Origin: Cladorrhinum sp. PSN259
Taxonomy: Eukaryota; Ascomycota; Sordariomycetes; Sordariales; Podosporaceae
Length of the DNA: 64,000 nucleotides
Assembly (NCBI GenBank): GCA_033725935.1
Contig: MU867092.1
Location: 1-64,000 of the forward strand
Reading direction: 5' to 3'
Position numbers and translations under genes: made by a program. Each line of letters starts with the position of its first letter. The stretch's first letter is position 1. Under the pieces are notes generated by a model that saw nothing but the letters and a program-made list of their open reading frames with translations, had not been told where the DNA came from and searched no databases. Below are positions 1-10,174 of this stretch, piece by piece.

Positions 1-120
1 AGTTTGCAGGACTGCCCAGTACGGCTCGCAGTGTAGTATCTGGGCTCGCCAGACGACCCCTTCGTCGCAAGCCTTCTTCGCCTCTTCTTCGCTAGAGAAG
101 TGTTCAATTTGGATGTGCAT
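1..120 (-). CDS. partial CDS cut by the left edge (first 40 residues)
   Basis: On the minus strand an ATG at 118-120 opens a frame that stays open for 40 codons to the window edge. The triplet just upstream of the ATG is an in-frame TAA, so the start is either this ATG or an exon joined by splicing. The peptide begins MHIQIEHFSSEEEAKKACDE and continues with Trp, Cys and Tyr residues (VVWRAQILHCEPYW), a composition typical of real coding sequence. I do not recognise the family. The stretch is short and the rest of the gene lies outside the window, so this is a tentative call. Confidence 0.4.
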   Translation of the reverse strand, partial: MHIQIEHFSSEEEAKKACDEGVVWRAQILHCEPYWAVLQT

Positions 121-146
121 TTATCGACAAAGGGCTGCAAGCGTGA

Positions 147-168
147 AAAAAAAAAAAAAAAAAAAAAG
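147..168. repeat. poly-A homopolymer
   Basis: About 22 consecutive A residues lie between the edge fragment and the 316-744 gene. On the minus strand this is a T tract, which could lie in the promoter or UTR of the edge gene. Confidence 0.8.
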
Positions 169-315
169 AAAGGGATCTAGTAGTTCTCTGGGTAATTTCA
201 ACTCTATTATAGATATCTACTAGGTAGGTACGGTAATTAAAAGGAATGTTAGTAGTCCTGCCACATCCGACTTTTTTTTGGGAAAAAAAGAAAATTACCT
301 ACCACAGCACCAGTT

Positions 316-744
316 TCAAGGAGATTCAGCGGAGAAGGAATCTTCAGGAGCCTCATGATTAGCATCAATGGCAAGGAAGAGAGCCTCAAGCTCCCTATCC
401 TCCGCTTCACGCTCCTCGCGCTCCTCATCGGTCAATTCATCATCAGACTGAGAATCAGCCGATGCGAGGTCGCGTGGCTGCTGCTCCTCATCTACAACAA
501 CAAGGGGAAGTTGGGACTCACGCACAGTTAAGTCCTCCTCCTTCTCCTCCTGCTCCTCGTCATCGACATCAACCTCACGTGAAACCAGCTTCTTGGGGGA
601 AGGTGGCTTCTTGAAGAGCTTGATGTTGCTGAGAGTGTGTCCGGCCATATCCCAGAGGTCCTTCAACTCCGCATCACCATCATCATCTACATTCCTCTTC
701 CTCTTCAACTGCTCGACAGAATGGTTGCTAGTGGAGACAGCCAT
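316..744 (-). CDS. small acidic charged protein, unrecognised
   Basis: Single-exon frame of 142 residues starting at ATG 742-744. It is strongly polar. A short basic patch KRKRN near residue 14 could act as a nuclear signal. Next comes a more hydrophobic stretch (DLWDMAGHTLSNIKLFKKPP) and then long acidic runs (VDVDDEEQEEKEEDL, DDELTDEEREEREAEDRELEALFLAI). The last run is predicted helical and may form a short coiled coil. No catalytic motif, signal peptide or membrane segment is visible. The composition would suit a nuclear or chromatin-associated accessory protein, but that is inference only and no family is recognised. Confidence 0.6.
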   Translation of the reverse strand: MAVSTSNHSVEQLKRKRNVDDDGDAELKDLWDMAGHTLSNIKLFKKPPSPKKLVSREVDVDDEEQEEKEEDLTVRESQLPLVVVDEEQQPRDLASADSQSDDELTDEEREEREAEDRELEALFLAIDANHEAPEDSFSAESP

Positions 745-1443
745 TTCTAAACAAGTTGTAGTAGTTGAGTAGGTAAATTGAGAGATGTGCGATGAATGAT
801 GATGTTGTGAGAAGTTGAAATGCCAGTGTTTATTTGTTGAGAAATGGATGGTTGGTGGCAGAGGTTTGCGGTTTTATTTATACTGTTTGCTTCAGATGCA
901 TTGTGCGTAAAGACAAAGAGATCATGTCTGTCTGTCGGCAGTTCGGAAACAATAACATTGTGGGACCTGTTCTAAAGACAACGAGACTCCAATTGTGTTG
1001 CAGACCATTCAAAGAAGAAACAAAGAAATCCTCTCACAACTAGTGCAGACATCACGAAATCGAGCGAGTGAAAGGGATTGTGATGATCAGCATGATTAAT
1101 GAGTTTTGGTGTTGAGGTGAAAAGGGAACAATTGTATTAAATGCATAAATTGCATAAAGCTAGCTATAAATATACACAAGCAATGCCCAATTAGGCAACT
1201 TTTGTCTCCTCTGTAAGTCGGAATTCCGCTTGCGCGCATTTCGCACCCATGTCCGCACTCAACTCAACTCGGAAAATCGGATTTTTCTTGTCGCCTACAC
1301 TTACCACCTTACTTACCTACATTAGCCGACAGGCAAAACCTTGTCAAAGTAGTCGAGTGACATAAAAAAGACGTTGCATCTTTTGAACTGGATTGTTTTG
1401 TTGTGTTGGATCAAATGATCAAATGTAAAGAACAAAAATTGAG
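745..1443. other. intergenic, no gene seen
   Basis: This is the upstream region of the 316-744 gene and the downstream flank of the tRNA. It is AT-rich in places (for example near 1140-1170). I see no frame with family-like composition. Confidence 0.6.
1434..1438 (-). terminator. RNA polymerase III T5 terminator of the tRNA
   Basis: Read on the minus strand, five T residues lie five bases beyond the tRNA discriminator base. This is the usual Pol III stop signal. Confidence 0.7.
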
Positions 1444-1539
1444 TTCTCCCGGCGGGGGTTGAACCCGCGACCGTCGCATAACCATTAACCTGAAGTGAAA
1501 GGTATAAGAGCGAAATCTTAACCACTAGACCACGGGAGA
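1444..1539 (-). tRNA. intron-containing tRNA, probable Ile (anticodon UAU)
   Basis: A full cloverleaf folds on the minus strand. The 7-bp acceptor stem is TCTCCCG/CGGGAGA with discriminator A. The D stem is GTCT/AGAT with loop AGTGGTTA. The variable loop is CGGTC and the T stem is GCGGG/CCCGC with loop TTCAACC. The anticodon loop reads CTTATA followed by A38, giving anticodon TAT at 1504-1506. A 23-nt intron (1480-1502) sits after position 37, the canonical place. The mature length is 73 nt. The A box (GGTCTAGTGG) and B box (GGTTCAACCCC) are present. The anticodon stem TCGCT/TGCGA has one T-T mismatch at 31-39. The arm TTCGCTCTTATA resembles eukaryotic tRNA-Ile(UAU), which usually carries an intron. 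The isotype is less sure than the tRNA call, because the acceptor stem looks more Glu-like. Confidence 0.85.
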
Positions 1540-2711
1540 ATTCATGAGGTGGTTGGTTGCGGTTGTCGGATTTTTGGTTTAAGATGACTGCAAGTGAGGG
1601 GTAGATGCATGATTGGTGGGACACGATGAAGGGGTCCACAATTTGTGTCTCTGACAACATTCCACCGCATTCCGTCGTCGACCACTTTGCTAATGCTTTT
1701 CTTGGGCAGTCAGGTTTGACCCGCAATTGAATTTCGACAGAGTCAGCCCACTTTTGTCGCAGAGAGGAGGGGATATTGAATGCTGATGCTGGGTTGGCGA
1801 GGAACGAGGTTGACCTCTTGATGGTTCCATTGACGCTCTGAGCATTTTCTTTTCAACGCTTCAATAGTATTCACATTCCAATTGCATCGGAACTCCGCGA
1901 GCCACTGCCCTCCCGTAAACGTAAACTTGAACATTGTATGCGATTGCCAGATCATCAATTTTGATGCTCACTCAATTTGGAAGAACTGAACATCGAGTTC
2001 CACCTCGCCATCCCCTCTCGCGATTGCCCATGCGCGAACAGCCGACCTCAACATTCAATGTTGAAGTAGCCGTCACTTCCGGTAATTAGACTGCCTGCAA
2101 GCACCAAGACACCTTTTTTTATCAGCATCCGATCATTAAAATGCACCTAGAAACTAGCTTGTTTCTCCAGACGGCCAGCTTTTTATCATGGCGACGTCAG
2201 TGCTCGGCGCTCAAGTATCAAGCGACGGGAAGGTGATACTAAGATGGCGGTTTAGCCCGTCGTCAGGAACAAGGGCTTTCTTTGACCACCAGCTCGTGCC
2301 TATTAATCGAAGATCGCTAAAAATGCAAATCCCGATTTGTGCACCTTCACGGAACCAGAAGCTTGGGAACTTGTCGCTCAAAATAGAACGAGAAGATTCG
2401 CAGCCAATGCACAAACTACTGCATCCAAGTCCCCAGTCCGCCTCTCGTCACTCGTCACTCGTCCCTCGCTCCTCGCTTTGTTCCTCACTTGCTGTTGTAG
2501 ATCCGCTTAGGAAGCAAGAGATGCATCTCCGAAGTCTGTGCAGAGGTCCTGTCCTGCATAGACGCTTCCAGCGAGGCCAATATTTGAAGGCTAGGGCAAT
2601 TTTGGGAACCTATAACATGCACGCTTCTACAGAATGTTATTGCCAACATCATAAACTCATGCAAAAAAATCAAATAAATTAATTTCCAACGTTTACACAA
2701 AACACAAAAAC
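1540..2711. other. intergenic, no gene seen
   Basis: Open frames here (for example plus strand 2188-2682) overlap each other on both strands and have no domain-like composition. The last part is presumably the promoter of the secreted protein at 2712. Confidence 0.55.
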
Positions 2712-3318
2712 ATGCGCACCTCATCCGCTCTCCTCCTAATGTTGCTCGCAACAACAACGGCATCAGCCACTCCCCTCCTCTCGCCACCCACCTACAACCC
2801 CTTCTCGGGCTCAATGATGATGACCACCTCCTCCAAGCGAACTTCCTGCCCGGCTCCCATCTCCCCAAACCTCATCACCTCCCCCTCTGAACCACCCCCA
2901 TACGCAGTCTCAATCTCTTCTTCTTCCTCCCCGATCGAGATGGGATTCAGTGTCCCCTCCGACGCAGTTGGACCTTGGTACAAGATATCCTCGCGCTACC
3001 CCTTTTACGTGGCTGCAAAAAAAAACAAAAAAAACTAACGCTCTGCTGTGGACAAGCTCCGTAATGATCGACCTGACAAACGTCCAAGTAACCGGCTCGG
3101 CCAAAATAAACCTGTACGACCTCGACGGTCCCACGCCCGGCGCGCTGGTCGGCACCACCGAGTTCGCCGCGGGATCAAAAGCTACCATTAATTCCTTTGC
3201 GTGCCGGGAGCAAATGTGTTTTCGTCTCGAAGTCGCGGACGAGAGTGAGGGAAGTGAAGTGGGTTGGGAGGAAATGGGAGGGGTTGGTGGGGGTTTGAGG
3301 ATGGATTATGGGTGTTGA
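2712..3318 (+). CDS. small secreted protein (two exons)
   Basis: Proposed exons are 2712-2977 and 3057-3318, giving 175 residues. The N-terminus MRTSSALLLMLLATTTASATP is a clear secretory signal peptide. The intron (79 nt, GTACAA..CAAG) contains an ACTAAC branch site 17 nt before the acceptor. It joins AVGP to CSVMIDLTNVQVTGSAK in frame and removes an A-rich stretch that would otherwise put a stop after KKNKKN. The C-terminal part (VTGSAKINLYDLDG, GALVGTTEF, NSFACREQMCFRLEVA, terminal DYGC) looks like a compact cysteine-containing secreted domain, perhaps a beta-sandwich. I have no named family for it. The 5' splice site is not the commonest form, so the junction could differ slightly. The role is unknown; an extracellular or cell-wall role is inferred. 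Confidence 0.6.
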
Positions 3319-3837
3319 ATGTGTTGATTTAGTCATGATATAAATGTAATTGGGGGCCGCTTGCGTGATCACATTGAGAATTTAGGGAACTGAGAATAAT
3401 GGAGGAGGAGGAGGAGAGTAAAGCTTTGCTTGTTGTTCTGGAGAAATCCTAGCACTCGAATTCTATGCGATTAACATATCAGCTGATTTGAAGGTATGAC
3501 TGATGTATAGATGGTATGTTCCCGCACTGGAAACCTGAAGGGGTAAATAGTCTTGGAAAAGGGGTTGATGTTGATTACCACACTACTCGATTGCTCAGTT
3601 TGGCTACGTATATTCTCTCGAAGTGATCTGCCTTTTGGAGTATTAGTGGAACGACAACACGCAAAGTTATGTACTTACCTACCATCTGTGAATTATTTGG
3701 CCCGGGCTTCTTCCAAAAAAATAAAATAAAACATTACAAAGGAGAAGAAAAAGACTGTCTACTTCTAAATGGACGTAACCAAACTCAACACCTGATACTA
3801 TTAACCCCCCCCCCCCCCCCTGCCAGTGGTGCAAGAC
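3319..3837. other. intergenic, convergent 3' flanks
   Basis: This lies between the stop of the secreted-protein gene and the stop of the ubiquitin-ligase gene. It contains a short GGA run (about 3401-3416) and the C16 tract listed separately. No gene seen. Confidence 0.6.
3805..3820. repeat. C16 homopolymer in the 3' flank of the RBR gene
   Basis: Sixteen consecutive C on the plus strand, hence G16 in the minus-strand transcript. It starts 18 nt beyond the stop codon of the RBR ligase gene. Confidence 0.85.
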
Positions 3838-4951
3838 TCAAAGATGCGGCGGGTGATCCCAACTCCATGGGACTCGGCAAACCCAGCAGAACTCATAACG
3901 GCACTGAGAACCTATATTGATACCTTCAACGACGACGATCATCTCACCAGGGGGGGGGGGGGGGGTTTGAAGAACCAAGGCTACACTTACAAGTCATATG
4001 GTCACACCCTTCATTCTTTTCTATCGGCGCTTTGCACCCCGGGCATCGCTTAGCCGTGTGCTGAATAGCCGCGGCGCTGAGGGAGTCTTCTTTCTGCTTC
4101 TCCAGAGTGAGACGACGCTTTCGTTCGTGTTCATTGTCAGCTTGGGCTCCATGATGTCTGTGTCGCTTATCATCCTCTCGCCTCTCCTCCCGCCGATCAT
4201 GGCGCTCCTCTCTCTGACGTTCAGCCTGAGCTCCGCGCCAATCATGGCGACGCTCCTCCCTAGGTTCACGCTCAGCTAGTGACAGCGCGCGCGTCCGCCT
4301 CGCTAAGCCTTCATCCTCCCAGGGCCCCGCCAACCTCAACGCCAGTTCGAAATCCTCCTGCTCCTGTAATGCCTTGGCAAAATTCGCATCACCATCGTCG
4401 TCATCATCATCACCCTCCTCCTCCTCCGGTTGTATCTGCGACCGGGAGTTCACACCCTCAGCACCTTCAAAAGATATTTCGTACTCCTCACAAGTCAAAA
4501 ACTCGTGCCAGGGGGCATTATGAGTAAAACAGGACAGCGCGCCGCACCTGGCGCACTGAAAAATAGGCCATTCATACCCGTCCGCGTGGATCTGGGAATA
4601 TCCACACTCGGGGCGGGTACATTCAAACAGCAGTGGGTCCTCCTTTATGGCGGCACTAACAGATCCGGCCTCGATCCGTGCAAAGGTCTCGGGGTCTGCA
4701 AACCGCGCGAGTTCCTGATACGCCATGAGTTCGTGGCACTCTGGACAGTGTATGTCACCCCACTTGTGGGATTCCAAGCTGGTCTTGATGTGCTGAGAGA
4801 TACAAGTCAAACATGCCTGTGGCGAAGGGTGGTTACACGTCGCCGTCACGGGAGAAGTAGGGAATTCTGTTCCAACCCGGCGTTCCTCCGTGCAGATAAT
4901 GCAGATTCGTGTTCGGCGGCGATGCAGGTTGGGCTCCTGGTTCGGAGCCAT
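3838..4951 (-). CDS. RBR (RING-IBR-RING) E3 ubiquitin ligase
   Basis: Exons 3991-4951 and 3838-3911 (minus) give 344 residues. The start is ATG 4949-4951. RING1 begins CIICTEERR and has CNHPSPQACLTCISQHI, then CPECHELM. An IBR-like segment follows (CTRPECGYSQI..CARCGALSCFTH). A long acidic and then Arg/Glu-rich low-complexity linker precedes RING2, which begins CPGCKAPIEKNEGCDHMTC. The 79-nt intron (GTAAGT..ATAG) splits the Cys codon and restores SQCRYEFCWVCRVPWSWDHPPHL. This completes RING2 with its H-M-T-C-x2-C-x4-F-C-W-x-C pattern. The first Cys of that pattern (in HMTC) is where RBR ligases carry the thioester-forming residue. The family transfers ubiquitin through a HECT-like intermediate; the substrate is unknown. 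Minus-strand GTAAGT near 5028-5033 suggests a 5' UTR intron. Confidence 0.85.
3950..3965. repeat. G16 homopolymer inside the RBR gene intron
   Basis: Sixteen consecutive G on the plus strand, hence C16 in the minus-strand pre-mRNA. It lies inside the intron 3912-3990 and is complementary to the 3' flank tract at 3805-3820. Confidence 0.85.
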
Positions 4952-6371
4952 CACTCTTAACCTAGCAAGTATCTATGGTAGATCCTGTAGGATTATCGAG
5001 TCGGGTAATACGAGAGAACTTACTTCGTGACACATAAATCCCGAAAGTCTAAACTCCACAATTCCTGTTTCCAACCTTTCAAAATCGTTCTGTCGAGTGG
5101 GGGAGCAGAGACTTCTCTGCAAAGCTCAAAGATAGCTGCATATATACACGAATCTCTTGAGAGGCTCATCACCTAGACGTCAGAGTTTTGTAGTAGCACA
5201 TAGATCTTACCTGTTGTAGTACCAACGCCACCAGACCGTCCAAGTATCACCGAGTTGCGGCATTAAGGTAGTGTGGTAACTGATAGCAATAGGGCGAGGT
5301 CTGGTGACCAAGGTAGGTCTCCCATATTTCAAACGGTGACTGCTGAGCTTGGTAGTTCAAGGGAAGGTGATGTTGAGGTTCCTACTACCTAATCTGTACG
5401 TTTATGTCCGCTGCCTTGTTTTCTTGCAATACTCAGAAGGTTGGGCCGTGGCGTGATCGGCAATGGCTGCTCTCAACAGTCACCAAGCTTGAGATTGCAT
5501 GACATTCACGGATTCTGTCAGCGCCCTCATCATGAGTCAGTAAGCCTTACATCCCGTCTTCAGCTCCCGCCCGCCACCTACATCACTTCGCTTCTAAAAG
5601 ACACAAGATTAGCCACTCAATTTGACACCCGTTCGCTAGCCAAACGCTTGACTCCGTCCCGAGTCCTGTTCCTGTCCGGATCGACCGCCACGATTCCCAT
5701 GATCGACAAAGAGATTATATGAAGCCTAAGCCATAATCTGTGGTAAACATCTACCGACAATAAGATCCGAAAGATGGGGTGACAACATTCACTTACGTCC
5801 CCCAGCAGCAAACGGAGGCTCAAGTGTTGTTGAAAATACACATTGGGTAATGGATCGAAGTCTTCGCTCCGAGGTGTAGGTTGTCCTGCGCGGAATGACA
5901 CCACTAACAGTTAGCCTGACACGACATAGCCGTTGGATGCAACAACGCCAAACACCGGGAACCTGTTCTTAGCGTGGGGTAGGTCTACCGAGACCACCTG
6001 CCGAATGCATTTTTTGTCTATCAAATTTCTCCAACTTTTGTCGGCTACAACCTATGAGCATCTCAAGGCGGCTCCTCTCATGACTTGGTACCAGGTCGGC
6101 GGCTCAACCCGCAATCTGGCGCTGCGGGAACACCATGGAGGCAGTGGGGAGTGACGTTGATCGATTTTATCCGCTGACATAGCCGCACATCCAAGACATT
6201 CCCAATCCGGAAGTTCGCTTATGGCTTCCGATGTTCCTGCGTCTTGGATCTTGGTTTTACCCGCCGATTCTCATTGTCCAGGTCAGTGTGACCGTCCATT
6301 GTGTGGGGAATTTGGAGATATCGCCGTCGTTCTTGAAGATCACAGTCGAGGTAGTGGTGAAGCTGCGTGGG
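4952..6371. other. intergenic between RBR ligase and esterase genes
   Basis: The left part is the 5' leader and promoter of the RBR gene, with a likely UTR intron. The right part is the promoter of the esterase. Frames such as minus 5617-5904 have no domain-like features. Confidence 0.55.
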
Positions 6372-6380
6372 TATATATAT
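6372..6380 (+). promoter_or_regulatory. TATA box of the esterase gene
   Basis: TATATATAT lies 86 nt upstream of the esterase ATG, a usual distance for an inducible fungal gene with a short 5' UTR. Confidence 0.6.
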
Positions 6381-6465
6381 CGTCTGAGCCAGTCTGCTTC
6401 CCGTATGTTTCTCTATTCGAGCAAGCAGTCGATTCCTCCCGTCTCAACTTCTCAACAGCCCCATC

Positions 6466-7577
6466 ATGTTTGTCGCGTCTCTCTTCGGCCTCGTCGCCAC
6501 GGCGACGACCGCTTTCGGCGCGTCTCTGCAGCAGGTTCAGAACTTTGGCAACAACCCCTCCAGAATCAACATGTACATCTACGTGCCCGACAAATTGGCC
6601 GCCAAGCCCCCCGTCATTGTTGCTGTAAGAACGTCTTCGCTGTGGTTTAGTACGTAGCTGAAAGACTGATGTGTTGTTATCTCTGTGGCACAGCTTCACC
6701 CTTGCGGCGGAACTGCCCAACAATGGTTCAGTGGCACCAAGCTTCCCTCGTACGCCGACCAGAACGGTTTCATTCTTATTTACCCCGGCACTCCAAACCA
6801 GTCCAACTGCTGGGACGTCCACAATCCAGCAAGCCTTACCCACGGACAGGGAGGCGACGCGCTTGGAATCGTCAACCAGGTCAACTATACCATTGACAAA
6901 TACAAGGCAGACAGGGACCGTGTTTATGTCATGGGCTTCTCATCGGGTGGTATGATGACGAATGTGTTGGCTGGATCTTACCCCGAGGTGTTCGAGGCTG
7001 GAGCGGCGTACTCTGGAACTCCCCATGCTTGCTTTGCCGGTAAGTCATCCCCTGATTATTTCCATTTTAGCAGGAGGGAAATATGAGAAAGACAGAAAAC
7101 TTCGGGCTACCCTGAGACAAGCGTCAAGGATTCGGCGCCCTGACACATGAACGGAGGAGGAGAGTTAGACCTGGATACATTTACTGACGGGCCGCATTAC
7201 TAGGTGCCGGGGGCTCTACACCCTTCAGTGCCAACCAGACTTGCGCGCAGGGGCTGCAAAAGACACCACAGCAGTGGGGCGCCTTTGTGCGCAACTCTTA
7301 TCCCGGTTACACAGGTCGTCGTCCCCGTATGCAGATTACCCACGGATTGGGCGACACCCTCGTGCGTCCCCAGTGCGCTACCGAGGCGTTAAAGCAATGG
7401 TCGGAGGTCCTGGGCGTGCAGTTCTCCAGAAACGTCACTGGCGTTCCCTCGGCTCAGTTTACCCAGCAAGTCTACGGCGACGGCACCAAGCTCCAGGGCT
7501 TCTTTGGCCAGGGTCTGGGACACGCCCCTGCAGTCAACGAGCAGCAGCTGTTGAAGTGGTTCGGCCTGATCAACTAA
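6466..7577 (+). CDS. secreted CE1-type acetylxylan / feruloyl esterase
   Basis: Exons 6466-6624, 6694-7039 and 7204-7577 give 292 residues. The N-terminus MFVASLFGLVATATTAFGAS is a signal peptide. The family core is clear: NMYIYVPDKLAAKPPVIVA, then LHPCGGTAQQWF, the nucleophile elbow GFSSGGMMTN, the acid loop THGLGDTLV and the catalytic histidine loop GQGLGHAPAVN. The protein is an alpha/beta hydrolase of the acetylxylan-esterase/PHB-depolymerase type (CE1) that removes acetyl or feruloyl groups from plant hemicellulose outside the cell. N-glycosylation sequons (NYT, NQT, NVT) fit secretion. Length matches single-domain fungal members; no cellulose-binding module follows. Introns are 69 nt and 164 nt, both with GTAAG donors; the second is long for this window. 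Acetyl versus feruloyl specificity cannot be read from the sequence. Confidence 0.9.
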
Positions 7578-10174
7578 TACCTCCGGAAACGTCATCTGCG
7601 GTTGCAATGTTCTTGGGCTTGGGGAATGACAGCAGTGGGATGGGGTTGTCGAAGATAAATGGCCGATCAGATCTTTAGCTTGGGATAGTTTGATGAAAAG
7701 GGAAAAATATGGGTGCGGGGCGGGTGCGATCCGCTAACTGCATCCCATGGAAATCTAGGAGTGGAGAGTCCAGCGGCACAGCTTGCATCGGTTTCTTTTT
7801 CTGTCAGCGCTAGAAGGGGTGGGGTGGAGGTGGGTGGATGTGAGAAGAGGTTGCATCCAGCATCCATCGTGCCGTCGTCTAGGTGCCCAAGAAGCTTCAT
7901 TGGACAGTATAGAAGCCGAATGAATAATGCGAGATCTGGATCTTGGGCCCTCCCCCACAGTGTATAAAGTAAAGTTGAAAAACGGGGGTGATCAATTGAA
8001 AATGTCTGCGCATGTGCCGTTGGCACCCTCTGCAAGGGCCCGCTGTTTGTTTGATCGATCGAAGGATTCAGATGCGCCAAACACTCACGGTTGTGTGTCT
8101 CAGAGTCCCCGATTGGCTCGGTGTTTGTTATGTGGTTGTCGACTTGTTATTTGCCCAGTTCGCGCATTCGTATTGAGAGAACGCATCTGGCAGATGGGAT
8201 GAGATAATACCGTCTATGCCACCTTGGCACTCAGTCAGGTGCTTGTGTAACAAGAAGGTATAAGAATCGATGACAATAGCTGAAGACGGGAGAGTTTGAT
8301 TTCTTGAATCGGCAGGTGCAAAAGCCATTTTCCAGCCGGCAATGGGCTGTACTTCTCCAAGGCTCCCTGTCGGATAAGGGCTGTTGTGTGCACCGGGGCT
8401 CGGGCATCTACCCAAGGTTCCTTCCTGCCACTGCATATTGGAAGTCGGCGTCGTCACTTCCATTTCTGGAGGGTTCCAGGCTCTCAGTTCAGGTTCGGGG
8501 CGTGCTTCACCTGCATGAGGTACACCCGGGCATGATGGTGCATTCATTTGTCTGCAGCACTCCAGCTGAGGTAGACTAAATTGGTGCGCGAACCAGTTTG
8601 AATCTTTTCTTTTTGGCCCGTAAATTTCGCCAGAATCCAGTCTGTTGTTCCCTTTTTTACACATCCTGCTTCCAGTCAAGCTCCAATAGGTAGATATTTT
8701 CAATTCCGTGGGGGGTGGTTGCCTCTTCTTCCATTGAGAGGAAGAGCGGTCCTGGGAAATCCAATTGCATATACAGATTCAGAAACAACGGACATACCAT
8801 TAAGATTTCGAACCTTCGACCGAATGCTCTCCCTCCAGGCTTCCTCCAGGCTTCCGCGCCAACTTTGGCGATCGAAACCAACACGGAGCCACCAGGCGCT
8901 GGAGATGGACGGGCTTCCCGTGTATTTAAGAACCTCATCGGTCATTCCGCTACTTGCTTCTTTAAACAACGGCCCAACCAGGCTCAAAGGAGTCAGGGTG
9001 TAAACAGGTCGGCCGCATTATCAAACGGCATAAACAACGGCTTCGGGAATGTGGGAGCGGATTGTTTCGTGGCCCCTGGGCGCCCTCCCCAGACCCCCCC
9101 CTGGTCAGCACTATCACGGCGTATGCATAGAAGGCTTCTAGAAGGAGTTTCTCATGCATGCCAAGGCAGACCCGCCCCACTCTCTCGTCATCTCCCTGTC
9201 ATTTGGCCATTGCTATTCTCAGCCGTTGTCACCGGCGCGACAAAAGAAGGATGGCGGCTGGCTATTTGCCTGGTTCGGCTTGGTCCGAAGTTCGGATAGT
9301 GGCAACCGAATGCAGTCAGGTTTTGATGGATGACCATCCGCCGCGTTTGGAGGAGCATGATGCCAGAGAGCGTTCTTGTTTCTTTTGATGCGCTTTTGGC
9401 GCTGCAACCATTTGGCCTGCAATGCGACCTTGGCCATCTCAAATGTTTCACACGACACTCAACGCTGATCCCCTGCGCATCCACCACACTGGCGACCGAA
9501 CTCGACCTACCAAGCGATGTGGGATGGAAAGGGTTGGGGTGCGGCACAGGGTCTGCGTTGGTCGCGCCGCCAATCCCATGCAGGGAACGTGCTTCTCGAA
9601 CATGCATGGAAGCTGCGTGGAAGCTGCATCGAAGCCGCCAAGGTTACATTGGACTTTTTATACTTATCCAGGTACCTGCGCCGTCGCCCTTTCCATACCA
9701 GGGAACAAAGTCCCTTTCCATCGCACACCATTTTCGAGATGGCCCCTTCTGCACCACATTTGATCTCCACCTCATCAGCTATCCCCCAGCGACCTCTTGC
9801 CGACTTTCTTTGCGACGCTCAACTCATCCCCGCATTGGCCATGAGACCCCAGTCCGTGGCCGGGGAGACAGGACCGCTATCGACATGCACTCCAAATAAA
9901 ATAAACATGCGGAATAGTCCGCCTCCGACATGGAAGAAGGAGGCTGTCGATCCATATCACATTATCAACGATTATGCCAGCTGAAATCATCATGGCTCGG
10001 CTTCGCCCCGGACTCGGACAGCCTGGCGTCATCTGCCACGACCAACTACTTTATGGCGATAACTTCAATCGCCCAGCCTCTGTTGACGTCGACGGATACC
10101 AAGGCTCCATTGGTCTCTATCCTCGCTTCTGCGGCATTACTGTCGAGTCTCCCTCAAAGCCTTGTGCACCCGAT
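7578..10174. other. long intergenic region (2.6 kb), no supported gene
   Basis: Many overlapping frames of 60-195 codons occur on both strands, but none shows signal peptides, domains or consistent splice structure. CA-, GGT- and polypyrimidine-rich tracts are scattered through it. The distal part (about 9970-10174) is in frame with the Clr5-like/ankyrin gene and could be its 5' coding extension. Confidence 0.5.

Noticed and set aside
1322..1726. Minus-strand open frame of 134 codons
   Set aside because: It runs through the tRNA gene and has no protein-like features.
2188..2682. Plus-strand open frame of 164 codons
   Set aside because: Overlaps long frames on the other strand, with erratic composition and no signal or domain.
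5617..5904. Minus-strand open frame of 95 codons
   Set aside because: No domain, no clear promoter or splice context; probably chance.
8128..8703. Minus-strand open frame of 191 codons in the large gap
   Set aside because: Long but without recognisable motifs or biased composition; competing frames on both strands.
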